Assembly: GCA_944385905.1 (NCBI GenBank)
Contig: CALWZA010000006.1
Location: 1 to 64,000 of the forward strand
Length of the DNA stretch: 64,000 nt
Source: an uncultured Clostridia bacterium
GTDB lineage: Bacteria; Bacillota; Clostridia; Oscillospirales; Ruminococcaceae
Direction: 5' to 3'
The notes beneath the pieces are model-generated. The model saw only the letters and a program-made list of their open reading frames with translations, was not told where the DNA came from and made no database searches. This document shows positions 37,823-47,723 of this stretch, piece after piece. Made by a program: the position numbers and the translations under genes. The first letter of the stretch is position 1. Each line of letters begins with the position of its first letter.

Positions 37823-38527
37823 ATGGGAGACAAAAAAACTTTCAGAATTAAAATAATTATGTTCATTGTTTTTGCTGCGGTGATTACAGTTGTGTCTGTG
37901 CTTATGATACCGATGGCAGAAATGATTGCCACGGCAGAAGGAAGAAGCCGCATTGAACAGATAATGCGTGAGAATATGATCTTGGGAGTATTTATTTATA
38001 TTCTCATGCAGGCTCTTCAGGTTATCGTCGCGCTGATTCCGGGAGGACCGGTTCAAATAATGGGCGGAATTCTTTTCGGCGAGATTTTGGGATTTATTTT
38101 GTGCGTTTTGGGAATATTCCTCGGCACAGCAGCGGTTTATTACCTTGTTAAATGGCTGGGATACCCTTTGGTTGAGGCTGTTATAAATAAAAAGCATATA
38201 AGGCATATTAAGTTTTTTGAAGACACAAAAAAGGTAGAGACAGTTATTTTTATTTTATTTCTTATCCCCGGAATGCCAAAAGACGCATTTACGTATTTGG
38301 TTCCTCTGACAAAAGTAAAGCCGAAAACTTTTTTTGTTTTGGCTATGACAGCGAGACTGCCCGCTTTGTTTATGTCAACATATTTCGGATCGAGTCTGGA
38401 AAAGGGAGACTATGTGACTGCTATTATTGTTTCGGTAATTGTACTCGCAACAGGAATTATCGGAATAATGTTTAAAGAAAAAATATTTAATTTTATAAGA
38501 ACAAAATTTAAATCAAAAAGCAAATAA
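37823..38527 (+). CDS. TVP38/TMEM64 (VTT/DedA-superfamily) membrane protein
   Basis: Integral membrane protein of 234 residues of the TVP38/TMEM64 family. It shows the VTT-domain features IPGGPVQIMGGILFG and the later FLIPGMPKDAFTYL, with a re-entrant segment and about six hydrophobic helices, then a Lys/Arg-rich tail. DedA-superfamily members move lipids across membranes (undecaprenyl phosphate or phosphatidylethanolamine have been shown for some), so lipid handling is the best guess. The ribosome binding site is weak. It ends just before the miaB promoter. Confidence 0.88.
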   Translation: MGDKKTFRIKIIMFIVFAAVITVVSVLMIPMAEMIATAEGRSRIEQIMRENMILGVFIYILMQALQVIVALIPGGPVQIMGGILFGEILGFILCVLGIFLGTAAVYYLVKWLGYPLVEAVINKKHIRHIKFFEDTKKVETVIFILFLIPGMPKDAFTYLVPLTKVKPKTFFVLAMTARLPALFMSTYFGSSLEKGDYVTAIIVSVIVLATGIIGIMFKEKIFNFIRTKFKSKSK

Positions 38528-38550
38528 CTGATTTTTGTAATAACATTGCA

Positions 38551-38579
38551 TTGAAAAATTTTCACTTGTATGATATAAT
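38551..38579 (+). promoter_or_regulatory. Promoter of the miaB-hfq run
   Basis: TTGAAA (38551-38556), 17 bases, TATAAT (38574-38579), 30 bases upstream of the miaB TTG start. Confidence 0.7.
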
Positions 38580-38608
38580 ATTTTGAACTTAACTTGAGGA
38601 GAATAATA

Positions 38609-40000
38609 TTGCATTTGAACAATGACAAAGAAATTGTAAAAATAGAGCAAAGCAGAGCAAGGCTTTCTGAACTTCTTAAGCAAAAATATCCTGAGAGAAA
38701 ACCTGTTTGCTATCTGCACAGCTACGGATGTCAGCAAAACGTCAGCGACGGAGAAAAACTTAAGGGTATGCTTTCAGAAGCCGGTTACGATTTTTGTGAT
38801 ACTGCCGAAAACGCCGACCTGATTATTTTAAACACATGCGCGGTGAGGGAAAACGCCGAGGATAAAATTTACGGAATTATCGGCGAATACAAACATCTAA
38901 AAAATAACAATCCTGAGCTTATTATAGGCATATGCGGATGTATGGCGCAGGAGAGCAAAACCGCCGAGCGAATAAAATCAACATACAAACAGGTTGAGCT
39001 GGTGTTCGGTACGTTTGCTTACAAACAGCTTTTTGATATGCTTTATGAGGTTATTTCAAACCGCCGTTTAGTTATTAACCAAAGCGAAGACGACGGAAAC
39101 ATAATTGAGGGATTATCTGCCGTGCGCACAAGCAGCTTTTCGGCGTCGGTGTCTGTTATGTACGGCTGCAATAATTTCTGCTCGTATTGCATCGTTCCTT
39201 ATGTCAGGGGCAGGGAGCGAAGCAGAACTCCCGATGCGGTATATGATGAGGTTTCAGGCCTTATAAAGTCAGGCTATAAGGAAATAATGCTGCTGGGACA
39301 AAATGTAAATTCATACAGCTATGGTTTTCCGCAGCTTTTGAGAAAGCTTAATTCAATCGACGGTGATTTTATTATAAGATTTATGTCGTCACATCCAAAA
39401 GACGCGTCACATGAGCTTATCGACGCAATTGTTGAATGTGAAAAAGTTGCTAAGTGTCTGCATTTGCCGGTACAGTGCGGATGTAACAGGATTCTTAAGG
39501 AAATGAACCGAAGATACACTGTTGAGGACTATCTTGAAATTGTCAGCTATGCAAGAAGCAGAATTACGGATTTTTCGTTTTCAACAGATATAATAGTCGG
39601 GTTTCCCGGTGAAACCTATGATGAGTTTTGTCAGACAAAAGAGCTTATAAAAAATGTGGGCTATGACAATATTTTTTCATTTGTATATTCAAAACGAAGC
39701 GGAACAAAAGCTGCGCTGATGCAGGACAATATTTCGGAAAAGCAAAAAGGTCTGTGGCTGCGTGAGCTGCTTATGGAGCAGCGTGAAACCTCACAAAAGC
39801 TTCTTTCAAGATTTGTCGGAAAAACTGTCAGAGTGCTTATTGACAGCGATGTCAGCGGCAAAGAGGGATATGTATGCGGAAAAAACAGCGAAGGAATAAT
39901 TGTTGAGCTTATGGGCAGCAGTGAACTTATAGGTTCGTTTGCGCAGGTTAAAGTTATTAAAGCAATGAACTGGGCTTTGCTTGGAGAAATTGTTATTTAA
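38609..40000 (+). CDS. miaB: tRNA-2-methylthio-N6-dimethylallyladenosine synthase
   Basis: Radical-SAM methylthiotransferase that adds the 2-methylthio group to i6A37 of tRNAs, the product of MiaA encoded downstream. Numbering from the TTG at 38609 (463 residues): the N-terminal cluster uses Cys41, Cys77 and Cys111, the radical-SAM cluster is CNNFCSYC (Cys187, 191, 194), and a TRAM domain closes the protein (last about 65 residues). The TTG at 38609 is chosen because GAGGAG lies seven bases upstream; another TTG at 38594 would overlap it. The RicA-like gene follows 32 bases later. Confidence 0.96.
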   Translation: MHLNNDKEIVKIEQSRARLSELLKQKYPERKPVCYLHSYGCQQNVSDGEKLKGMLSEAGYDFCDTAENADLIILNTCAVRENAEDKIYGIIGEYKHLKNNNPELIIGICGCMAQESKTAERIKSTYKQVELVFGTFAYKQLFDMLYEVISNRRLVINQSEDDGNIIEGLSAVRTSSFSASVSVMYGCNNFCSYCIVPYVRGRERSRTPDAVYDEVSGLIKSGYKEIMLLGQNVNSYSYGFPQLLRKLNSIDGDFIIRFMSSHPKDASHELIDAIVECEKVAKCLHLPVQCGCNRILKEMNRRYTVEDYLEIVSYARSRITDFSFSTDIIVGFPGETYDEFCQTKELIKNVGYDNIFSFVYSKRSGTKAALMQDNISEKQKGLWLRELLMEQRETSQKLLSRFVGKTVRVLIDSDVSGKEGYVCGKNSEGIIVELMGSSELIGSFAQVKVIKAMNWALLGEIVI

Positions 40001-40032
40001 TATATTACATTATAATTAAAGGAGAATTTACT

Positions 40033-40443
40033 ATGAACCCAATCGAAGCAGCAAGAGCACTCGGAAAGGCTATTCAAGCCGACGAGAAATATCTCACATA
40101 TTTGAAGGCAAAGGAAGCTAACGATAGAGATAATGAACTTCAGGCAATGATAGGTGAGTTCAATATGCTCAGAGTGCAGCTTAATCAGGAAATGTCAAAG
40201 AGCGATAAGGATAATAACAAAATTACTGAGCTAAATGACAAGATTAAATCACTCTACGGAAAAATTATGGCAAACAAGAGTATGATGGACTACAATAACG
40301 CTAAAGACGCAATGGATGAACTGCTCAACCAGATTAATACAATAATCACGTTTTCGGCAAACGGGGAAGACCCGGAAACTTGCCCCGCAACTGTTGAACA
40401 CAGTTGTTCCGGCAGTTGTTCAACCTGCGGAGGCTGTCACTGA
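40033..40443 (+). CDS. YlbF/YmcA (RicA-like) regulator with Cys-rich tail
   Basis: Helical protein of 136 residues of the YlbF/YmcA family. In Bacillus subtilis YmcA (RicA) works with YlbF and YaaT in a complex that carries 4Fe-4S clusters and affects RNase Y, competence and sporulation. Here the C-terminus is Cys-rich: Cys117, 125, 129, 132 and 135, ending CGGCH, well placed to bind a cluster. The gene order miaB - this gene - mutS - mutL matches B. subtilis ymcB-ymcA-cotE-mutS-mutL minus cotE, which favours RicA over YlbF. No YaaT or second YlbF homologue is in the window. The ribosome binding site is AAAGGAG. Confidence 0.85.
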   Translation: MNPIEAARALGKAIQADEKYLTYLKAKEANDRDNELQAMIGEFNMLRVQLNQEMSKSDKDNNKITELNDKIKSLYGKIMANKSMMDYNNAKDAMDELLNQINTIITFSANGEDPETCPATVEHSCSGSCSTCGGCH

Positions 40444-40478
40444 TAATTAATTTTAAATAATGGGGGAGAGAAGCTCAA

Positions 40479-43103
40479 GTGTCGCTTAGTCTTAATGATA
40501 TTGATATTTCAAAGCTTTCGCCTATGATGCAGCAATATATCGCAGTTAAAAAGAAGTATGGCAATCACATTGTTTTTTTCAGAATCGGAGATTTTTATGA
40601 GATGTTTTTTGATGACGCCATACTTGTATCTAAGGAGCTTGAGCTTACTTTGACAGGAAGAGACTGCGGGTTAAATGAAAGGGCGCCTATGTGCGGCGTT
40701 CCTTACCATGCCTGCGATTTTTACCTCAAAAAGCTTATTGATAAAGGCTACATGGTAGCAATATGCGAACAGGTTGAAGATCCTTCAACAGCGAAAGGGC
40801 TTGTTGAGCGCAAAGTTATAAGAGTAGTTACTCCCGGAACTTTAATCGAGAGCAGTCTGCTTGATGAAAACAGCAATAACTATATCTGTTCGTTTTATGT
40901 CTGCGAAAGTGAGTGCGCATTATGCTTTGCTGATATTTCTACCGGCGAAGTGCATCTGTTTTCATTCAGAGGAAAAGATATCTCATCTTCAGTCATTAAT
41001 GAACTTTCAAGATTCACTCCGTCTGAAGTACTGGTCAATAAAAACTATGATTCTATGCAAGAAGTAGACGATTTTATTAAACAAAGACTGCATCTTAAAA
41101 CTACATGCCTTGATGACACATGGTTTAGTATTAATGACAACAGCGAGGCGGTTTTGAAACAGTTTAATGCCGAAAGCTTCGAGGATCTCGGACTTAATAT
41201 AAATAAATCTGAAGATTCTTGCGTATGCGCGCTCTTTTCATATATCAGCGATACTCAGAAGGCGCTTGTCGGAAGATTTTCTGAAATCACCAGACACAAT
41301 ACTGAGCCGATTATGACAATAGGTTTTACGGCAAGGCGTAATCTTGAGCTAACGGAAACCTTAAGAAACAAAGAGAAAAAAGGCTCTTTGCTTTGGGTTC
41401 TTGATCACACTCAAACTTCTATGGGAAAGAGAATGCTCAAGTCTTATCTCGAACAGCCCCTTGCCAACCCTATCAAGATTATCGAAAGACTTGACGCTGT
41501 TGAACAGTTAGCATTAAATCCTGTGTCGCTCGGAGAACTTTCATCTCATCTTTCTGGAGTTTATGATCTTGAAAGACTTATGACAAGGGTAATGTATAAA
41601 TCCGCATCTCCGAGAGATTTAAAGGCTTTGTCTCTTACTGCGCTTAAACTCCCGCTAATAAAAGATATTTTAGGCACATTTCACTCCAAGCTGCTTAACA
41701 AACTAAACGATTCAATTTCTACCCTTGAGTCGATATCTAACCTTGTAGAAAACGCTGTTGTGGACGAGCCTCCGGTTAATCTTAAAGACGGTGGAATTAT
41801 TAAAGACGGTTTTAATGAAGAACTAGACACATTGAGAAGTATCATATCGGGCGGAAAGGGAATCATTGAAGACATTGAGCAGCGTGAAAAAGATAAAACA
41901 GGGATTAAAAACCTGAAAATAGGTTACAACCGCGTGTTTGGATATTATATTGAGGTTACAAAATCTTATTATAATCTTGTCCCGAATGAATACATCCGAA
42001 AGCAGACACTTGCAAATTGTGAGAGATTTATTACAGAAGAGCTTAAAAATGCCGAAAATACAATACTCGGAGCAAGCGATAAAGTTATTAATCTTGAATC
42101 GGAGATATTTACTGAAGTAAGGGAATACATAGCAACTCAGCTAAGGTCGGTTCAGGAAACCGCACATGCTGTAGCAACAGTAGATGTTTTGGCTTCACTT
42201 GCGCAAACAGCGGTTAAAAACAACTATTCAAAACCCGAAATATCTTTAGACGGAATCATCGATATACGAAACGGCAGACATCCGGTTGTTGAGCTCATGC
42301 AGAAAGATGAAATGTTTGTTCCGAACGATGCATATCTTGACCTTACTGATAACAGAATGTCAATCATCACAGGTCCGAATATGTCGGGTAAATCAACTTA
42401 TATGCGGCAAGTGGCGCTTATAACCCTAATGGCGCAGATCGGCTCTTTTGTTCCTGCCGACTACTCAAAGATATCTGTGGTTGATCAGATTTTTACAAGA
42501 GTAGGCGCTTCTGATGATTTGACAGCAGGTCAGTCAACTTTTATGGTAGAAATGAGTGAGGTCGCAGACATTGTAAAGCATGCGACAAAACAAAGCCTAG
42601 TCATTTTGGACGAAGTCGGCAGGGGAACTTCAACTTTCGACGGAATTTCAATTGCGAGAGCTGTAGCCGAGTATATTTCAACATCAAAATCTCTCGGCTG
42701 CAAAACGCTGTTTGCAACGCACTATCATGAGTTGATTGCTTTGGAGCAGGAGCTTTCTGGGGTTAAAAATTACAGCGTTGCGGTCAAACGACGCGGTGAT
42801 GATATAAAGTTCTTGCGTAAAATTGTAAGAGGAGGAGCTGACGAGAGCTACGGCATTGAAGTCGCTAAACTTGCGGGATTGCCTCCGAAAATTATTTCAC
42901 GAGCCAAAGAGCTTCTTTCGGAGCTTGAGAAAAAGACTTTGACATTAACCGAACAATCCTCAAACAAACAGCAGACAGACCAGATATCTTTTGAAAAAAT
43001 AGATCACGGAATTTTGGCTGAGAAGCTTAGAAAAACTAATATTGACGAGCTGTCAGATGATGATCTGCGCTATTTTGTCAGGGAGCTTTTAAATTACATT
43101 TAA
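40479..43103 (+). CDS. mutS: DNA mismatch repair protein MutS
   Basis: Mismatch-recognising ATPase of 874 residues, MutS1 type. The N-terminal mismatch-binding domain has the MMQQYIAVKKKYGNHIVFFR opening and the Phe-x-Glu element in GDFYEMF. Lever and clamp domains follow. The ATPase has Walker A GPNMSGKSTYMRQ and the Walker B/signature DEVGRGTSTFDG. The C-terminal helical region is short. Translation starts at GTG with a GGGGGAG ribosome binding site. mutL follows 16 bases later. Confidence 0.97.
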   Translation: MSLSLNDIDISKLSPMMQQYIAVKKKYGNHIVFFRIGDFYEMFFDDAILVSKELELTLTGRDCGLNERAPMCGVPYHACDFYLKKLIDKGYMVAICEQVEDPSTAKGLVERKVIRVVTPGTLIESSLLDENSNNYICSFYVCESECALCFADISTGEVHLFSFRGKDISSSVINELSRFTPSEVLVNKNYDSMQEVDDFIKQRLHLKTTCLDDTWFSINDNSEAVLKQFNAESFEDLGLNINKSEDSCVCALFSYISDTQKALVGRFSEITRHNTEPIMTIGFTARRNLELTETLRNKEKKGSLLWVLDHTQTSMGKRMLKSYLEQPLANPIKIIERLDAVEQLALNPVSLGELSSHLSGVYDLERLMTRVMYKSASPRDLKALSLTALKLPLIKDILGTFHSKLLNKLNDSISTLESISNLVENAVVDEPPVNLKDGGIIKDGFNEELDTLRSIISGGKGIIEDIEQREKDKTGIKNLKIGYNRVFGYYIEVTKSYYNLVPNEYIRKQTLANCERFITEELKNAENTILGASDKVINLESEIFTEVREYIATQLRSVQETAHAVATVDVLASLAQTAVKNNYSKPEISLDGIIDIRNGRHPVVELMQKDEMFVPNDAYLDLTDNRMSIITGPNMSGKSTYMRQVALITLMAQIGSFVPADYSKISVVDQIFTRVGASDDLTAGQSTFMVEMSEVADIVKHATKQSLVILDEVGRGTSTFDGISIARAVAEYISTSKSLGCKTLFATHYHELIALEQELSGVKNYSVAVKRRGDDIKFLRKIVRGGADESYGIEVAKLAGLPPKIISRAKELLSELEKKTLTLTEQSSNKQQTDQISFEKIDHGILAEKLRKTNIDELSDDDLRYFVRELLNYI

Positions 43104-43119
43104 AGGGCGGAAGAATTTC

Positions 43120-45096
43120 ATGGGAAAAATTAACGTTCTTAACAAATCGGTAGCTGAATTAATTGCTGCCGGTGAAGTAATAGAAAGACCGGCTTCAATT
43201 GTTAAAGAGCTTGTAGAAAACTCAATTGACTCAGGGGCGAATATCATAACCGTTGAAATCAAAAACGGAGGAAAGACATATATACGTATAACCGATAACG
43301 GCTGCGGAATGTCTGACGATGATGTTCCCTTGGCTTTTTTGCGTCATGCCACCAGCAAAATCAGTTCAAAAGAAGATCTCGACAATATAATGACATTAGG
43401 GTTCAGAGGAGAAGCTCTTGCCTCGATTTCAGCTGTGTCCAAAGTCGAAGTGCTTACAAAAGTAAGAGAGTCAGCTCTTGGGTTTCATTACTGCATAAAC
43501 GGCTCCGAAGAAGTTTTGAGAGAATCAACAGGCTGCCCGGACGGCACAACAATAATAATCAGGGATATATTCTATAATGTCCCTGCAAGGCTTAAGTTTT
43601 TAAAAAAGGATGTTACTGAAGGAAACGCGATAGCATCAATAATACAGAAAATCGCAGTATCGCACCCTGAAATAAGCTTTAAATTTATAAGAGACAATAA
43701 AATTGAGCTTCTCACCGCGGGCGACGGCAAGCTTTATTCGTCTGTATATTCGGTTATAGGCCGTGAGTTTGCATCGTCCCTGATTCCTGTTAATTATTCA
43801 ATAGAAGGAATATCCGTAATAGGCTATACGGTTAAGCCGTTATTTTCCAAATCCAACCGCTCATTTCAAAGCTTTTATATAAACGGACGCTATGTAAAGT
43901 CGGTTACATGCATGGTCGCGATTGAAGAGGCTTATAAAAACAGCATAATGACAGGAAAATTTCCTGCTTGTGTATTAAACATTGAAATTCCGCCTAATAT
44001 GATTGATGTAAATGTACATCCGTCGAAAACCGAAGTAAGGTTTTCAAATGAAAAGCTGATTTATGACGCTGTATATTTTGCGGTCAAAAACGCGCTTCTT
44101 GTAAACGACATCACAACTGAAATGGTGTTTAATGACAATGAACCTAAGCACAGAGTAAATAAAGACGAGATAACCGTTAGCCGGAATGAATTTTTCAGCG
44201 GCACACAGACAAGACTGACTTTTAACACTTCCGCCAAAGATGAAGCCAAATTTGATACGGAAAATATATCTGATAATACAGCAATAAAATTTAATGAAAC
44301 CGAGTATTTTTCCTCAACCGAATCGGATGGTTATTCTGAAGCTCCGGAATTTATGTCGGTTGACAATTCTGCTTCTGCGGTAAAAAAAGTCGGTTTTATA
44401 GATAACGAGGCTGACGAGAATGATGAGGCAGAAAGCGGCGACGAAAATGACTTTAAGTTTTTAAAGCCGGATTCTTTTTTAAAAAAAGCAGACGAGCGCT
44501 GTGATAACCGTTCAGACAAAACTGAACAGCCATTAAAAGTTATTGGCGAGGTGTTTAAAACATACATAATCGTCCAAAGCGGAAATGATATGTTTTTAAT
44601 AGACAAGCACGCCGCTCATGAACGCTATATTTTTGAGCAGATAAAAAGCGATGCAAAATCGCTTGACACGCAAATGTGCATAGAGCCGGTGATGGTAATG
44701 CTCTCATTTGAAGAATATGATGCCATATCGGCAAATCTGGAGGATGCAGCAGCGTTGGGATTCTGCATTGAGCCGGATGTAGCTCCGAACGTTTATGTAA
44801 CCGGAGTGCCGAACATACTGGCAGATATAAATCCTTCAGACGTCATTCCTGAGCTGGCATCTGATTTCTTATCAAAAAAGCATAATCCGTCTATAGATAT
44901 TATTGATCAATTATATCACTCAATAGCATGCAAAGCTGCAATAAAAGCCAATGACAATTCCGACTTGGCAGAACTTGATAAGCTGGTGTCGCTGGTTATA
45001 GACAACGATAATATAAAATACTGTCCTCACGGAAGACCGGTCATGATTAAAATTTCAAGAAAAGATATTGAAAAACAGTTTAAAAGAATTGTATAG
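43120..45096 (+). CDS. mutL: DNA mismatch repair protein MutL
   Basis: MutS partner of 658 residues. The N-terminal GHKL ATPase (LVENSIDSGAN, DNGCGMS, TLGFRGEALASI) is followed by an acidic, low-complexity linker (about 370-470). The C-terminal dimer domain carries the nuclease motifs: DKHAAHERYIFE (the DQHA-type motif with Lys for Gln), ACKAAIKA and CPHGRP. So this is the nicking type of MutL, as in other non-methyl-directed systems. A GGGCGGAAG ribosome binding site precedes the ATG. miaA follows eight bases later. Confidence 0.96.
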   Translation: MGKINVLNKSVAELIAAGEVIERPASIVKELVENSIDSGANIITVEIKNGGKTYIRITDNGCGMSDDDVPLAFLRHATSKISSKEDLDNIMTLGFRGEALASISAVSKVEVLTKVRESALGFHYCINGSEEVLRESTGCPDGTTIIIRDIFYNVPARLKFLKKDVTEGNAIASIIQKIAVSHPEISFKFIRDNKIELLTAGDGKLYSSVYSVIGREFASSLIPVNYSIEGISVIGYTVKPLFSKSNRSFQSFYINGRYVKSVTCMVAIEEAYKNSIMTGKFPACVLNIEIPPNMIDVNVHPSKTEVRFSNEKLIYDAVYFAVKNALLVNDITTEMVFNDNEPKHRVNKDEITVSRNEFFSGTQTRLTFNTSAKDEAKFDTENISDNTAIKFNETEYFSSTESDGYSEAPEFMSVDNSASAVKKVGFIDNEADENDEAESGDENDFKFLKPDSFLKKADERCDNRSDKTEQPLKVIGEVFKTYIIVQSGNDMFLIDKHAAHERYIFEQIKSDAKSLDTQMCIEPVMVMLSFEEYDAISANLEDAAALGFCIEPDVAPNVYVTGVPNILADINPSDVIPELASDFLSKKHNPSIDIIDQLYHSIACKAAIKANDNSDLAELDKLVSLVIDNDNIKYCPHGRPVMIKISRKDIEKQFKRIV

Positions 45097-45104
45097 GAGG
45101 AAAA

Positions 45105-46073
45105 GTGAACAGCAAGAACGACAACCCGCTCATTGCAGTAGTAGGCCCGACGGCGTCTGGGAAAACGGCTCTCGGAGTTCAAATAGCTAGAAAATTTAAC
45201 GGAGAAGTTATATCGGCTGATTCAATGCAAATTTATAAGCTAATGGATATTGCTACTGCAAAGCCCAAAGCAGAGGAAATGATGGGTGTCAGGCACAGGT
45301 TAATTGACTTTTTGGATACAAACTGCTCTTTCTCGGTTGCTGATTACGTTAAATGTGCAAAAAAAGAAATCGCTGAAATTTATTCTCTCGGAAAAATTCC
45401 GGTGCTCGTAGGGGGAACCGGACTTTATGTGACTTCTCTGATTGATAATATCAGCTTTGATGTGACTTGTTCAAATACCGCACGCAGAAAAGAGCTTTTA
45501 AAACTTGCCGAGGAAAAAGGCAACAAATATCTTCTTGATATGCTTGCGAAAATAGACCCGGAATGCGCCGACAGTCTTCATCCCAATAACCTCAACCGAA
45601 TTATAAGAGCAATTGAGGTATATGAAACAACAGGAATAACAATGACTCAGTCTAAAATTAACAGCAGGCAAAACAGCAGTCCATATGCTCTTTGTATGAT
45701 AGGTCTTACGTACCGAGACAGGCAGCTGCTTTATGAAAAAATAAATAAGCGTGTAGATAGAATGCTTGACGACGGGTTGCTCAACGAGGCTTTGGATTTT
45801 TACAGCAGAACAGACACCAAAACCGCCGTACAGGCTATTGGTTATAAAGAACTGTTTCCGTATTTTAAAGGTGAAAAAAGCCTTAATGACTGTATTGAAT
45901 CTTTAAAAAAAGAAACAAGGCATTATGCTAAAAGACAGCTTACGTGGTTTAATAGAGACGAAAGAATTAACTGGATTTATGCTGATGAATTTGACAGCAG
46001 TGAAAAAATTATTGAAACCGCTGAAAAAATTATAGCAAAATCAGAAATTGTGTGTTATAATAATGATGTATAA
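45105..46073 (+). CDS. miaA: tRNA dimethylallyltransferase
   Basis: Adds the dimethylallyl group to A37 of UNN-decoding tRNAs, giving the substrate of MiaB. It has 322 residues. The P-loop [11 protein letters not shown], the [16 protein letters not shown] segment, LVGGTGLYV and the conserved [12 protein letters not shown] near the C-terminus identify it. The start is GTG with AGGAGG upstream. It sits eight bases after mutL and just before hfq, a very common arrangement. Confidence 0.96.
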   Translation: MNSKNDNPLIAVVGPTASGKTALGVQIARKFNGEVISADSMQIYKLMDIATAKPKAEEMMGVRHRLIDFLDTNCSFSVADYVKCAKKEIAEIYSLGKIPVLVGGTGLYVTSLIDNISFDVTCSNTARRKELLKLAEEKGNKYLLDMLAKIDPECADSLHPNNLNRIIRAIEVYETTGITMTQSKINSRQNSSPYALCMIGLTYRDRQLLYEKINKRVDRMLDDGLLNEALDFYSRTDTKTAVQAIGYKELFPYFKGEKSLNDCIESLKKETRHYAKRQLTWFNRDERINWIYADEFDSSEKIIETAEKIIAKSEIVCYNNDV

Positions 46074-46113
46074 ATTAAATAAGCAACAAATGAGTGTGAA
46101 AGGATTGAAAATA

Positions 46114-46353
46114 ATGAGTATGAATTTACAGGATGTATTTCTTAATCAGGCAAGAAAAGATAAGATAGCAGTAACTGTATTTTTAATGAACGGATTTCAG
46201 TTTAAAGGCATGGTAAAAGGTTTTGACAGCTACACGGTTATCCTTGACTGCGACGGAAAGCAGAATGTTGTTTATAAGCACGCGATTTCAACAATTGTTC
46301 CATCAAAACCGATAAATCTTCTTGACGCTGACTGTAAAAACGATCTCGATTAA
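46114..46353 (+). CDS. hfq: RNA chaperone Hfq
   Basis: Sm-like hexameric RNA chaperone of 79 residues that helps small RNAs pair with messages. The Sm1 and Sm2 motifs are visible ([13 protein letters not shown] and [10 protein letters not shown] with the proximal-face Lys-His). The ATG at 46114 is preferred because [15 protein letters not shown] is the typical opening and GAAAGGA lies 10 bases upstream; longer in-frame starts overlap miaA. The C-terminal tail is short and acidic, as in other Firmicutes. Confidence 0.96.
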   Translation: MSMNLQDVFLNQARKDKIAVTVFLMNGFQFKGMVKGFDSYTVILDCDGKQNVVYKHAISTIVPSKPINLLDADCKNDLD

Positions 46354-46394
46354 AACTTCGCAGCGTGTAAATTTTAAGGAGCACTTCTTTTGTC

Positions 46395-47615
46395 ATGAAA
46401 TCATATACCGAGAAAATTGTCTACATTGTAGTATTTGTATTGGTTTCGGCGGTAGTCGGCTGTCAGGTTTTTATGATGATGAATTCTTCCCACGATACTG
46501 AAGAAGCCGTATTATATACCGTCAGCGACTCCATTTCTTTTAAAGGGATATTTGTCCGAGATGAAACTCCTATTTATTATAACGGAGAAGGTGTTGTCAA
46601 CTATCTTGTCAAAGACGGTGAAAAAGCTGCTAAAAATTCAGTAGTTGCGGAGATATACGACACATATGATCAAATCGAATACAGAAATACAATTGACAAT
46701 TTAAAAGCAGAGCTTTCTGAGCTGGTACGCGCTCAAAGTCACGGAACTACCGATTATGCGCAGCCTGGTTTTATATCTGACCAAATTGATGAAAAATACC
46801 GTTCCCTTCTTTTAGCTGCGGCAAACGGCGATTATTCTGAATTTAATGAATTAAAATCAGATATGCGTACTTTGATGAATATTTACAATATATCAGTAAA
46901 CGCTGAAACCGATTATAAGGAATTGGAAGATCAGCTAAATTCCGAAATCACAAGCTTGAGTGAAAAGCTTACTCCTCCGATCGGCAGTGTTAAGGTATCA
47001 AAAACGGGATATTTTGTAAGCAGCCTTGACGGATATGAAAGCGCATTGACAAGCGGAACAATAGGGGAGCTTACAGCAGAAGATATTAACCAAATCATCT
47101 CGAACCCTCAGGTCTTTGAACCTATTAACGGCACAATTCCGATAGGAAAGATTTTTGAGATTTACAAGTGGCAAATGATAGGCGTCATAAATACAAAAAA
47201 TCAGTTTATTACGGAAAACACATACTCAATGTCAATATCCTCATCTTCGAAGGACTATAGTGTGTATATTGAGAGCATGCAGCCGACAGGCAACGCTGAT
47301 GAGTATATTATTATTTTAAGCTGTGACGAAATGGACGAGGCGTTAGTTAAAAACAGGGTGGAAAGAGTAGAGATAGATTTCGGAGATTACACTGGATTGA
47401 AAGTGCCGCGTGATGCTATCAGATTTCTAGACGGCGAAAAAGGCGTTTATGTTATGCAGGGACAAACTGTCAAGTTTAAAAAAATATCCGTAATATATGA
47501 GGGCGACGATTTTGTGCTTTCAGAAAACACCTCAGATCCAGAATATTTAAACCTTTACAACGAGATTTTGCTTGAACCTATCGACAACGAGCTTAATAAT
47601 CAGAGATTGAATTAA
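46395..47615 (+). CDS. HlyD-like membrane protein of the cell-division cluster
   Basis: Protein of 406 residues with one N-terminal membrane segment (about 9-29). Beyond it lie a lipoyl/barrel-sandwich-like half-motif (VYNYL-type strands around GEGVVNYLVKDGEKAAKNSVVAEIYDT split here by helices), a helical hairpin (about 95-200) and a C-terminal beta domain with KVPRDAIRFLDGEKGVYVMQG. This is the build of membrane-fusion (HlyD-type) proteins. No transporter is adjacent; instead it lies between hfq and sepF, as in some other clostridia. A role in envelope assembly or division is inference. AAGGAG lies 12 bases before the ATG. Confidence 0.75.
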   Translation: MKSYTEKIVYIVVFVLVSAVVGCQVFMMMNSSHDTEEAVLYTVSDSISFKGIFVRDETPIYYNGEGVVNYLVKDGEKAAKNSVVAEIYDTYDQIEYRNTIDNLKAELSELVRAQSHGTTDYAQPGFISDQIDEKYRSLLLAAANGDYSEFNELKSDMRTLMNIYNISVNAETDYKELEDQLNSEITSLSEKLTPPIGSVKVSKTGYFVSSLDGYESALTSGTIGELTAEDINQIISNPQVFEPINGTIPIGKIFEIYKWQMIGVINTKNQFITENTYSMSISSSSKDYSVYIESMQPTGNADEYIIILSCDEMDEALVKNRVERVEIDFGDYTGLKVPRDAIRFLDGEKGVYVMQGQTVKFKKISVIYEGDDFVLSENTSDPEYLNLYNEILLEPIDNELNNQRLN

Positions 47616-47653
47616 AAATTGAACAAAATTTTTTGGAATTTATAATAAACACC

Positions 47654-47682
47654 TTGACAATGAAGCTAAAAAAAAGGATAAT
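47654..47682 (+). promoter_or_regulatory. Promoter of the sepF-divIVA operon
   Basis: TTGACA (47654-47659), a 17-base spacer, GATAAT (47677-47682), about 40 bases before the sepF start. Confidence 0.65.
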
Positions 47683-47723
47683 ATAACTATGAGTATTTTT
47701 ACTTTAAATTGGAGGTAGTATTA

